Positions 35,890-47,263 of a stretch of 64,000 nt of DNA are shown here, piece by piece. The stretch's first letter is position 1; every line of letters starts with the position of its first letter. Under the pieces are notes generated by a model. It saw nothing but the letters and a program-made list of their open reading frames with translations, had not been told where the DNA came from and ran no database searches. A program made the translations under genes and the position numbers. Source of the DNA: Prostheceraeus crozeri (Eukaryota; Platyhelminthes; Polycladida; Euryleptidae); the NCBI GenBank assembly GCA_907163375.1, contig CAJQUW010010447.1, forward strand, positions 1 through 64,000, written 5' to 3'.

Positions 35890-36107
35890 GTCAGATCGTT
35901 ACCATGTTTTTTGTTTTGCGACTCCGAAAATCTTCAAGATATTGAAACGAAAATTTGGATTCACACTACTTCTTTTAAGTAATTACCTGGATGTTATCAT
36001 TGCAAAATCGTTCCTAGTTCAGCTTACGGGTGAACCAGTGGTAACGATCTGACGAAAACCTGTTGCAATGTCGAGATCCGTTACTTTCCCCGGTCAGATT
36101 CGTTACC
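35890..36107. repeat. GTCAGATCGTTACC repeats, left cluster
   Basis: GTCAGATCGTTACC occurs at 35890-35903 (plus), 36040-36053 (minus), and with one extra base at 36093-36107 (plus). A degenerate copy lies at 36070. The same 14-mer recurs only at 39812-40221, so the two clusters flank the gene at 37366-39470. CAGTGGTAACGATCTGACGA at 36036-36055 is close to the inverse of 40201-40222, a possible terminal inverted repeat. Confidence 0.75.
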
Positions 36108-37360
36108 AAGGTATATGCGTATAACTCCGTTGTGAGAGCAACACGAGCTTCTTATGGTCGCAACTTAACATCCATTGGAGGACATTATTTTGTTGGAGAA
36201 GTTGGTGAACAGCCAATCAGAGAGCTCCCATTAGTGATTATCTAATTCTTGGAAAAAAATTGCAACCACAATTCTTAGATAGAATTGCTCATAGTTGGAC
36301 TACTTGACTTTCTTTGCGGGGACCTAAGACGAAGATAACTGGAATTTATTGGATTTAGGCATACTTGAAATAAGGTAAGAAGACATTTTCATAATCAGAG
36401 AGCTTAACGTAGCATACATTTTTGACGTACATAAAACTCTGTACATGGCAATGCATATTACTGTATAAAACACATACATTTACTATTTGTGCCTATGCCT
36501 ACCAAACGGCAAAATGTGGTCGGCACCTCGGCGCACTGAATTCTGCTTTTAGTATGTTTCCTAGGCTTCTATCTATCTTCATGAAATGTTAAGTGTGACT
36601 ATTTGATGTAGTGCATTACTATAATGCACCTACTTAAATGACAAAAGGGTCTGTATATGCATATTAGGCCTACTGGATAAAAACATTATTACATGCGTTT
36701 GTATAAGTGATATATATATTGTACATACTAAGTACATACTGTTAGGCCTGCATACAAAACACCATATTTCCACGTTATTTCTTACTTAATACAATATAAT
36801 TTTGCATGAAATCGATGGTCAGATCAGTAATAAAGGGCCTACTACTCTCTAGGGTTTGCAATCTCGGATCCCGGCGGGTTTTCTCGATCCCCGTAATCCC
36901 GTTTGATTTAATGTTCCGGTATTCCGAGATATTTATCATAATTTATTTGAATCAGTGTTAAGTTTTCATGATATTATCATGGAAAACGTCTCATACAAGT
37001 GTGGAAATCGGTAGAGCAGGAAGTCTCTGACTCAGTAATGAATCGTGATATTATCAATCTGAGTCCGGTCCTCAGTCACATCCGTTTTGAGATCAGTTAT
37101 TTCTTACTTTGGTTCCATTTCGGAAGAATACTCTGACATGGGTTCTAATTAGGAATATATACGGTATGCCTAACATAATTTAGACATACAGCGCGTCTTG
37201 GTACCTTGAAATAACCTGGCACTTTGGTACTCATTGTGTATAATTATGGGATAAACGGTTTCTGTAACAAACACGTGTAAACTTAAATGGGCTAATTCGA
37301 TTTCTCATTAGTAACTTCGATGGGACTGCTATAATCGACCCAGTGTTGTTTTATTTTCAG
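36108..37360. other. Non-coding stretch upstream of the transposase-like gene
   Basis: No coding was recognised. CTAGGGTTTGCAATCTCG and GGATCCCGGCGGG...ATCCCGTTTGA (36849-36905) look like the terminal region of a small DNA transposon, but no partner end was found. The stretch ends in TTTTATTTTCAG, a good splice acceptor, just before the first coding exon. Confidence 0.35.
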
Positions 37361-37365
37361 GAGGA

Positions 37366-39470
37366 ATGGCTTTAACATCAGCTGAAAAAGCAGAAAGCGT
37401 ATCGACTAACGTCGAAAATCCGATTCCCCAAAAATAACAAATCTGAATTTACAAAAGGCCAAAGTAACGATGTCGTGCACCGTCGGATTGGTCTTGTAAA
37501 TACAGCGATCCGTGCTGAAAACATTGCCTACCAAAAGCGACACCGAAAACAACAGCTAAGCCACAGTCGTCAGGAAGGGGTACCACAAAACTAGACAGAC
37601 TATGTACAAATGCTAGAAACAAAGTTGAATCCGTTCTACCAAATTCTCCTAACAAGAGGAAAGAGGAATAATCCGGAAGGATTGCAGTATCATCTGGTAT
37701 AAAAACGTTGTACCAGACCTAAATTCTAGCTTCCTGGTAGTAACAAATTACCAGACGACGTATTAGACAAGGTTGTGAAATTCTATCTGAGAGATGACAT
37801 TTCCAGAGTACGCCCCCGGAAGACGAGATTGTGTTGTACATCGTGAAAATGGCAGAAGGGATTTGTACTTACAGGAAGAGGCATCTGTTCTTTACTCTAA
37901 AAGAAAATTATCGACCAGTTCAAGGATTAGCATCCTGACCTCAAAATTGGAAAGTCATCGTTCGCCAAAGCTCGTCCGATAAATGTACCTACCGAATGGG
38001 AGACATTCCGCATGAAGTTTGCATTTGTCAAAAAGCATGCAAATTTTATTGAAGATTGTCAACAAAATCGCAGAAATCATCTCCAACAATTGATCGATAT
38101 GACAACGAATGGGCATCGAATGCTGTGTGCATATTTCGTCTGGAATGCTACTTCAAAGAATGTGAAGATTGCAAAGACGGACGCCTGGTTCATTCAATCT
38201 GCAAGATTCCGAGGATAGCAATGGTCACTGTATCCTGTGGGGACGGATACAAGGAAAAGAACTTGCACAAATCACCCGAAACAAACACAATATGACTTAT
38301 GGAGCTCTTCGTTTCAAAATTGTTTGAGGATCTCCCTTCATTCTTGCGCCATCATTTTATCAAGCGCGCTCAAGAGCCAAGAGCTTACGAAAAAGGCGAA
38401 GGAGTTGGATGACGAAACTTTGCGATCCAAGTTGATTTTCGCGAAAATTACTGCTGTGTCAGTCAGGATGAGGTCCATGGAGCCCACTGGCTTCAAATTC
38501 AAATTACCACTTTTTCACTGTATGTATCTGGTCTTCCAACGATACTTCACCATCATCCTGTAGTGGTAAGCAAGCGACAATCGCGAGTCATAATAAGACA
38601 ACCGCGACTGCATACTTTGGTAATAGCTTTGCGTGACTATCTACATGAGTCAGACGGTCGAAGGATCAAACATCTACGAATCTTCTCCGACGGGCCGGCA
38701 TCTCAATTTAAGAATTCATTCATGGCAGCAGTCTTGAATTCCATACGAAAGGCCTTCAACTTGACAACTGCACAAGTGGGGATTCTTCGCGCGGCTGGAC
38801 ACGGTAGGTATTGTAACATTGGCTCGTAAAGACTACAGTAAGAGTAAAAATACATTGATTCATTTTCAGGTAAAGGTCCATCGATGGAATTGGAGGGACG
38901 GTGAAAAGGATTGCATGGAATCATGTGAAATCGCGACTATCCGTCATCAGAAACGCTTTCAGAATTCGTATGCCTCTGTTACCCCGCTCTACAAACATCC
39001 GCCTGATCGAGGCCACTGGAGAATCCACAACGAGTGCCATTGAGTTTGTTAGTGCAAATACAGTGATCTCGAATGCTCCTCGGATCATTGGGTTATCAGG
39101 AGATCACAGCTGGACAAGTACAGATAATGTTGAATTACTCAGGGAAAAATATCACTTCATCCTTTGCATCGGATGCATTTGTCCAAAGACCAACAGCACC
39201 CCTTCCTTCCTTAAAACCGGGTCAAATATGTATCGTCACGTTTGACCAAAACCACAACACTTCGAAGAAATTCCTCGCATTTGTATGCAATCTTAATGAC
39301 CAAGGTGTGATTGTTTCGCTATCTTCGACAAGACAACCCATGGCCACATTCGTGACCAAGATTCGTGATGACGGAAAGCTGTGAATCAGCCTCTTGTATT
39401 CAAGTATGCGATCCGCAGTCCGCAGGTTGACAGGCATGGGAAATACATTTTTGATTGTTCGCCGTTTTGA
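37366..39470 (+). pseudogene. Transposase-like gene of an uncharacterised animal family (frameshifted, one intron)
   Basis: An exon opens after TTTTATTTTCAG; ATG 37366 gives MALTSAEKAE, an N-terminus common in this family. Further on, in shifting frames, come LPDDVLDKVVKFYLRDDIS, DCVVHRENGRRDLY, KRHLFFTLKENY and DLKIGKSSFAKARPINVP. The best-conserved block reads LRIFSDGPASQFKN (about 38660-38715). It is followed by GHG, an intron with GTAGG...TTTTCAG ends (38804-38869), then KGP and DGIGGTVKRIAWNHVKS one base out of frame. The C-terminal domain contains LKPGQICIVTFDQNHN, and the frame ends at 39470 just before AATAAA (39480-39485). From memory, large families of uncharacterised invertebrate proteins share the SDG-x-(A/S)-x-Q-(F/Y)-K-N and GKGPxDGxGGTVKR motifs. 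An RNase H-like transposase is the likely role. At least four frameshifts make it a pseudogene or poorly sequenced. Confidence 0.6.
38804..38869 (+). other. 66 bp GT-AG intron
   Basis: GTAGGTATTG starts and CATTTTCAG ends the insert, which contains stops. Its removal joins GHG and KGP in phase 1, giving the conserved GHGKGP of the family. Confidence 0.7.
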
Positions 39471-39811
39471 TAGACAAACAATAAAGGGTGGTAGACTGAG
39501 CTCATGCTTTTCTTAGTACTTGCAATTGTATTAAATTTTGTTGAAAATTATCCCCTCAGTTTATACGATGGTTCTTTTGATTTCGACCACTACACTGCCA
39601 AAAAATGAGTTAGATCAATAATTATTGATATTTAGAAAGTCATTTGTAGTAATCATTGCTTCAACTTAATCACCAAACATAACATTAATATTATAAACAC
39701 CATGTAATCAATTGATGAGATAAAACGTGGAATAACTAATTTTCAATTCATTACTAAGGATTATTTGTGAACGAAATCAAGACAGAAGACTTATCATGAC
39801 AAAACCGCAAT

Positions 39812-40226
39812 GTCAGATCGTTACGTCAGATCGTTACCGTCAATCACATTTAAAAATTGACTTTTTCCGCCGATTAAGTCAGTTAAGACAGCAGCAATGA
39901 ATTCATAAACATCAAACAGCTTTGACAGGAAAATTTATCATAGCAAAATCAAAATTTTGCAGTTAATGCCACACTATGAAGTCTTAAAGTAAACATGTGC
40001 TGACCGAAACCTGGTTAGACTTTCAGTCAGATCGTTACCATGGACTTTACGAGCCCGACCTTTCTTAAATATTCCAGATAAAGTGATGCAAAGAGTGGCA
40101 TGTGTAAGCTGAAACTTCCTCTGGTAGCTGTAAAAATTAGAAAATAGGTGTGGTACAGTACAATAAGCACCACATCAACTTTGAATTTCAAAAACGACGT
40201 TTTTCGTCAGATCGTTTAACCGTGGG
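39812..40226. repeat. GTCAGATCGTTACC repeats, right cluster
   Basis: Copies lie at 39812-39824, 39825-39838 (two head-to-tail), 40026-40039, and 40206-40221 as GTCAGATCGTTTAACC. With the left cluster they bracket about 3.7 kb holding the transposase-like gene. The 40026 copy continues CATGG, like the 35890 copy (CATG). Confidence 0.75.
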
Positions 40227-42345
40227 GAAAATGCCCATATATATACGGTATATACGTAAACCATACATACATACAATTTTACAGTAGACCCTGGATTCCC
40301 CAAATTAATAACCCTCTCGCTTAAATCCTATTTGGGGATGAATTAGAATTAAATCGATTTGTAATCATTGTTCTTTCAAGCCACACAATGGTTTCCAATG
40401 ACAACTGTTCCCTATGGTCAGTTGAGATCTTTCCCGTTTCACTCGAGAAAGTTCCATTTCCAAGCAGCCAAAATCTCGCATCTCTCAAGTCAGCGGATTA
40501 CTTTATTTTTCCATCCACTTCTTCAGAAATACCTAAGAGTCTTTTCGAACATTGACGACTTCCTGGCCAACATCACCAGTCATTTTTTGATACTCACGGG
40601 AGGTTGTTTCACCAACCTCCGTTAGGTTGATTGTAACAGCGCCGTTAAACGGATAGCATAAGGCGGGGGTAAACGGATAACCCATTTAAACATTATCCAG
40701 TTAGAGCTCCATTTGACTTACATAAACGGTGATCTCTCTCCGTTAGTCGAAAAGCTGCCGTTAAGGCGATGCTACCGGTCACCATGACGTCGGACACTGT
40801 CACCGAGTGACTATTCCATCGTCATTTCTGATGCAGTGAGTCGCGTCCTAAATAATTACACGATGAGTTTTCAGCCCAATTAGATGTTGTCAATCAATGT
40901 TAGGTCTCGTTTCATTCTCTCGAACATGGATATGTGGAATGTTTTACAGTACATGACATGTCCCACGACAATGTAGAGAGTCCGACAAACAAAATAATCA
41001 CATGAAATATTGTAAACAGCTGATATTGTTCAACAATTATAAAATAAAAGTGAAATTGAGGGCGCAGTGAGTCTAGACACAATAACCTACAATCTGCACG
41101 AGATTAATAAATTAAATCAATAATAACTCGCAAAAATTAATGTATACATGTACTATTTAAAATTGCTTCCTGAACGGACGAGTTTTTGAGATGCTTTCAC
41201 ATGATTTCAGGAATTGTTTTATATTTGAAGATGGTTTGAGTTTGTAGACTGCAAATTTATGTTAATGGCATATCTTTCCAACCGGTTGTATGGTTTATTA
41301 TGATCGCTTAACACCTGCCTAAATGACTAACTAAAAGTGTGCATTACAAGGTCGATCCAAAATCATTGTGCAGAATTGAACAATAAATGGTTGGGATCAT
41401 AGTTAGTACCGGTACTGCCAATCGGTTAGATAGAATTCGACTTAATTATGTATACAGTACAATACATTAATTAAATTTTGCTAGGTTAGATTAAGTAATA
41501 TTACCTTGAATAAATCAAGTTTTTTTATTTTGACTGTCAACTGACTTGAAGAATGTCAAAAAAAGGTTAAAGTTTCCATATGAGCACATCTAATTATCTC
41601 TCCCTAGTTATGTTGGCAATGTTCTGACCAAGACAAAGTCATCCTTATGATAGAAGTGATTTATATTGTATTAAACACGATCATCAAGAATTCAACCTGA
41701 ATGAGTGCAGATTATATTCTGCTGATGCTGTGCGGCCTGTTGAAGTTAGGTTTATCTTCAGGTCATAAGCCCAGTAGACCTACATTTTGATGTTTTAATT
41801 ATGCATGAAGATGCTAAATCTCGATCCCAAAAACGTCCGCAAGGGTGGGCGTCTTCAATATAAAAGGTTGATAGGCACGAAAAGTTCTCAGCACCCGGCT
41901 GATAACAACACGGCCGTATTCACAAATGTTGCTTAGCCATTAGCATAATTTCTATTCTCTCACACCGACGTAAACTGTGTTTAGCGCTAAACAGCCCTAG
42001 TGAAAACGGCTTAAATGTAGGAGTGTTCTCCGTACATTATGGTTTATTATCGTCACGTATTTTTGAAACTCAGGTCTGATCTGACAGACGCACATTTTGG
42101 CAGTTGGCACACGGCGATGTTCATCAAAGTTTCGTGTACGACCGATGCGCAGATTGGCACTAGACTCTCTCGGATTTTTAACTTTTTGTTACTTACAGCT
42201 AGGCCAGATAAACGCCCAGGCCCCTTTTTAGATTTTTTAGAAAAATTAAGATAGTAATATATCGTTTCTTATTTCAGGGCACGCAATGTTAATATAGTAA
42301 TATACACTTACAATCACTAACTGATAACTTAAAACTAAATCGCTA
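40227..42345. other. Non-coding stretch with a CCGTTA/TAAACGG cluster
   Basis: At 40598-40620 GGAGGTTG and CAACCTCC form a hairpin. From 40617 to 40775 CCGTTA and TAAACGG recur about seven times in total (CTCCGTTAGG, GCCGTTAAACGGAT, GTAAACGGATAA, ATAAACGGTG, TCCGTTAGT, GCCGTTAAGG). The rest is AT-rich and unassigned. The frames at 40368-40625 and 42039-42254 have no known domain. Confidence 0.45.
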
Positions 42346-44675
42346 ATGGATGAAAGAACATATCGAAGATCTAACTGCTGGAGTTTCCCTGAACGTTACA
42401 ACGTGCTGACCAGATGCAAACGAAGAAAAGAGTACTCGCGTGAGTGGGTTCGATCGAAGCGTGAAAAGACATTCATATCGTGCCAGTGACGTTTGTGACG
42501 AACTTTTTTCTATCAGTGACTCGGAATCGGACGAAGACCAGGCTTCCATAATCTGTCGCGGATATTACGTCTCAACGACTTTCGAATATAACAGAGGCTG
42601 ATGAGATGATTTTGGAAATCGTATTCACGGTTTCTTCAGTCCGAACTTCATGAATTCAAAGATGAAGATCTTGAGCTAATAGAGCTAATAGAAGAAAATT
42701 ATGGAGTAAGATTTGTTTGACCCCAATGATTTCTGGAGAGGTGCAGTGGACTGACTCAGAAGAAGAAAAGTGATGTGAAACACATGATGCAGATGACTCA
42801 GTTCCAATCAGATCAGGATGTTGAACTCAGATATGCAGGATGTCATTTACGCTGCATTGCTCATCTATTAGCGTTTCAAACGGCCATCCGTTCTCATTGT
42901 TACACGATTTGTCTGCAACTTTCATGAAATGCAACGTGACAACAAGGTTTATGATGGATGAAGTTTTGCAAATGTCTTGATCGTCATCGTGATGTAGTAA
43001 AAACCCAACTACCCTTAAGCTATGTAAAACACTTTTTTTCTGTTGACAGATATCACTGAAGAGTCAAATAAGAACGATTTTTCCCGGTCAATCTTTACTT
43101 CTACTTCGGGTTGCGAGAGCAAATCTTACGGTACACCGGTTCGCTTTGTTTGCAAAAACCGAATTATCTGATTTGACGGAACTTCAAGTTAGTTTGGAAT
43201 ACAGAATGGATTATCTTTATATTAAAAGTAAACGCCGAATGAATGCGTGGCCGGTGTTGGCTTTATATTGCAACATATCAAACTCTAGAATAGTATTTTG
43301 AAGTTGTGCTTGAGTGTAGGATTGGGGAAGCCGAATAGCTTGCAATTCATCTGAGGAATTTGTAGATGAAATGAAAAATGTCCATGGAAAGAAGGTATTG
43401 ATTTCGAAGGTAAAAGACTGAAAGTTACTCACAAAGCGTGTGTTTGTGATGCACCAGCCCGGGCTTGTCATAAAGAACATGGTCCAATTTTCAGGGAAGG
43501 CTGGTTGTGATCATGTGTGAACAAGAGGGACATCACGATGGTGAAAACGCATGGGTGTGGACAGGTTTTAACTTAGGAACACCAAGAACCATGAATGAAA
43601 GCTTCAGATCAAAATCACAACTTTTGCCACCATAAGAAAAAATTTACTAAATTCACCTCTGCTTAAGCTTGACGTCGATATGATTACGGAATTCCCTGCT
43701 GATTTCATGCATCAGGGAGGTGGTGTGACAAAGAAATTATGGCGTGGCTTACTGACGACCAAAAAGAAGTGGTAATAATAGATATGCTTGTAAGATGAGT
43801 GCTACCAACATACGAATTTGGATGAAAGGATTGCATACATCTCAAAGTTCATTCCCAACGTGTTCTCACGAAAATTGAGACCTATAAATGAACTACCAGA
43901 TATAAGTATACGGAATTAAGACAGGTGCTGTTATATACGGGAAAGCTTTTACTATATAATATTACAGCAACACAGCTGCAGTACAATCATTTCTTGTACC
44001 TTAGTACAGCTTGCAATTTGATGGTTGATCATGATAAAGCAAAAAGTTCTTTTGAAACAACATCACGCCTCATGGAACGTGTTATCTTGGGAATTCGCCG
44101 AATATTATGGAAAGTCCTTCCTCACATATAATGCCCATGTTTTACAACATTTTCCGAGTATTGCAATGCATCATGGAAGTCTTGATCATATATCAGCATA
44201 TCCTTTTGAAAATCATCTAGGGATGATTAAAAAGCATATCAAATCATCGCATGACCCAATGATATCTCTGCTTCAAGGTGGCGTCGTAGTCAAGTAAACC
44301 TGAAGCTCCAACAGGAAATTGGAAAACCGGCTGTTGTTATACATGCAGATCCACCGAACAATGTTTATGTCGACCGTGGTGCGTCATAAAGTGTATGAAG
44401 TTATACGTCTTGAACGCGATAGTGCATTTGTAAGGAACATCTACGACTCGATGATTTCTTTTCGGATCCCATACCTTCGCGTGTTATTGGTTGCTTATTT
44501 ATCGAAAACAAGTAAATTCCGTTACACACAATGTCAGAGGTCAGAGCTATTGAATTTCAGGCAAGGAATGAAAATTGAAATGGATGGATTTCCGGGTATG
44601 CTGGATCCACGTTTGATCAGAGATCGTGCGTTGATAATTTCGTTGCTCCATAATCTTGATGAATCATTGTTCTGA
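42346..44675 (+). pseudogene. TNP2-like (En/Spm-related) transposase, decayed
   Basis: Animal TNP2-like proteins are the transposases of large En/Spm-related elements. I see their landmarks in order, across several frames. A basic start (MDERTYRRSN, YNVLTRCKRR) comes first. Then VTHKACVCDAPARA near 43430, QFSGKAGCDH near 43480, TPRTMNESFRSK near 43580, and SPLLKLDVDMITEFPADFMH (43650-43710). GVTKKLW and FIPNVFSRK come next, then VLLYTGKLLLYN. The most conserved block follows: EFAEYYGKSFLTYNAHVLQH (44080-44140) and LDHISAYPFENHLGMIKKH (44180-44240). The last open piece (44319-44675) contains VYEVIRLERDSAFVRNIY. More than six frame changes and stops occur, so it cannot be functional as read. 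The start codon is tentative; introns may account for some breaks. Confidence 0.78.
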
Positions 44676-46137
44676 CCTTAGCGCATTGAAGTATAATCAG
44701 TTAAATGATGTAGGTGTATGTTATAACAAAATTGCTGAAATCATGCAGTAAAGTGATTCAGACATGCGTGATGCATTTCTATATGAATAATGAAACAATT
44801 TCTTTGATTTTATAGAAGATATGATTGACAGTGACATGGAAGATAATGTTGGAACCACCGCATCAAGCAAACGGAAGTCTGAACGAAAGCGTAAACTTCC
44901 ACCTCCAATTGTGGTAAGTAAGTCCTGCCTACTACTTCACATCGGATCAAGTTCAGGAAAACCAACTTAGTTATGTATGTCGGGCAACATTTTACATTTT
45001 TAACACATTTGATTTTCTCCTGGAATATTAGGAATTTTGAGAAATGAAAGCCAATTTAGGAAACTACAGCGAATGGCCTTTCCTGTTGATATACTGAAGT
45101 TTTGTGCAATCATTTCTGTTTTTATTTACCTTATTTGCAGGGAAATACCTTACTGAAAAGACGTTGTTTTGTGACTTAATTATAAGGTTACAACAGGCTA
45201 CGTTTGCTTCAAACTAGGGATCAATACGATTTTTGTGTTACGAATCTAAAAAAAACTTGACCTAAGTTACTGGTACATGTTTTAAACTAAATGAAATTTG
45301 CTTTTTAGGATGAGTGGTTCTGTTCAATTTCAATGATAACTCTCTGTTGAATGTTCCCAAATCATGGATTACGACTAGAGAACAAAAATGGAAATAGAAG
45401 TGATTGCCATTATTGCTGGTGGCCTAATGTTCAAGATGATGCTAAGAATCTCATTCGCAGTCGATCGTATCCCGATAGAAAACAATGGAAAACGAATAAA
45501 GGGGAAGAAATTGGGTACATTCAATTCATTAGAAGCCGCTGAGCGAGAGTTGAAAAGACGAGACGGGACTGGTCCCTACGGGAGATGAGGAAAATTCCTG
45601 TAGTACTCCACAATCGCAATCCGTGAATGACGCTGGAAGAGTCTCGACTTGGTTTGAAGGCTTTTCTACACCTACAAGTAAGTGAATACCAATGAATTTG
45701 TGTTAAGCAATTTGATGCACCAATTATAAACTAGGCCTACATCACTCAGTATCAAGCACTTCGCAAGAATTTGACAAGATATTAACTAGTTTTGAGTAAA
45801 TGTTAATCAATAAAAGGCTAGTCATACCTCATTGTCTTCACGTTCAAGTGCCATATCCCCGCGATCTAAGTACTCGTGTACTGTAAGTACAAGATGCCCA
45901 TAATTAACTACAGATTTTGGTGGGAGAGACCATGTTTTTATTAAATGTTTGAAGTCATTTCAGCTCGATCTACACACATTAACCTCGTCAGGTCGCCAGT
46001 CATGCTGCCATTTCCTTTAATTTTTTACTGAGATTGATGAGACAAATCGATCGTCGTTTTTCATTTTACTTGTCTGTCGATTTTCAGTTCCATTAGAAAT
46101 ATATTGTAAAAAAATCCTTGAAATTCATCTAATAACT

Positions 46138-46339
46138 TTTTTTTTACGGATTTTTACGTCATTTTTTACCCCTACTGGGGCCTTGGACGGTGCTGACTGA
46201 AGTCAGACTTTGTTTGGAGCGTTGTGGTGCTTTGTAGTCCGGATGCCCCTTCCTGCCGACTTCCAGTGACACTTTCCGGGTTCGACCTCTGACCATGAGA
46301 TCGCTAGTCCAAGTACACAACCACTGTGCCACGGACACC
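46138..46339 (-). mobile_element. tRNA-derived SINE in an intron of the accessory gene
   Basis: On the minus strand the element starts GGTGTCCGTGGCACAGTGG, containing a polymerase III A box (TGGCACAGTGG). About 40 bases on comes a B box (AGGTCGAACCC). A body with GGAAGGGGCATCCGG follows, and it ends in an A-rich tail (GTAAAAAATGACGTAAAAA...). About 200 bp in all. A/B box order and spacing are those of a tRNA-derived SINE. The minus-strand frame at 46159-46341 is incidental. Confidence 0.75.
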
Positions 46340-46798
46340 ACTAAAAACGGCAGTGGATATTTGCATGAACCGGTGTATCTGTGTTTCAGGTCCCAAAGTC
46401 AGCCGAACAGTCACCCCAAGCAGTAGTCAACCTATTGATCAGCATGTCATTGAAAGTCCATCTAATGATCAGCAAATTCAACATGTCCTGCAGCAGCTTG
46501 AAAGTCAAAACAGGAAGATAGAGCTTGTACTATCAAGGATCAATGAAGTGCAGGAGAAGCAAAACGTCATTTTAGGCAAAATCGGTCACATCCAACCGGT
46601 TGAAGATACGTCCCTATGTTCGACAGGTGATGCTCGATCAACCGATGACAACAACTGTACGAATGATGTCAAGCTCGAAGAAAGAAGTCCGTGCTGCCGT
46701 CAGTGCCACTAGATGTCTGCTCGATCTTGGGTTTCCAGTGTCATCATCCACAGACGAAGTAAGTTGTGGTAGCGAAATTAAGAAGAAAATTGTTCTAT

Positions 46799-47263
46799 GC
46801 CAATAAGTCGTTGATGCTAGCATCAACACTAGCATTATTTTTTCAAAATAATTTGCCCACATCTGGAATTTCACCAGTAGCCATTTATTAACAAAAGGAA
46901 TTTGCCCATTGCTATCGCGTAGTCCAAAAGATAATGTAAATAGGTCATTCAAAAGAAAAACTTCATGCTAAGTAATGCAAACTTCACCAGCTAGCAAAAC
47001 GAATTTGTCAGCTCAAATACACATCCCAGTATTCTCCGAATATTTGAGTAGCCAAATTCGTTTTGCTAGCTGGTGAAGTTTGCATTACTTAGCATGAAGT
47101 TTTTCTTTTGGATGACATATTTGCACTATCTTTTGGACTAGGAGATAGCAATGGACAAATTCCTTGTGTTAATAAATGGTTACTGGTGAAATTCCAGATG
47201 TGGGCAAATTATTTTGAAAAAATAATGCTAGTGTTGATGCTAACTTCAACGACTTAATGCCAG
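46799..47263. mobile_element. 465 bp foldback element with ~225 bp arms
   Basis: The left arm (46799-47024) and right arm (47039-47263) are nearly exact inverses: AAGTCGTTGATGCTAGCATC against GATGCTAACTTCAACGACTT at the outside, and CAGCTAGCAAAACGAATTTG against its inverse near the centre. The loop is only about 15 bp. It follows the splice donor of the third accessory exon by about 40 bp. Transcripts through it would form a very long hairpin. Frames at 46638-46952 are shadows. Confidence 0.85.

Noticed and set aside
46600-46952. Frames 46600-46806 and 46638-46952 as separate genes
   Set aside because: The first is an alternative frame of the accessory exon running past its splice donor; the second is an antisense shadow entering the foldback.
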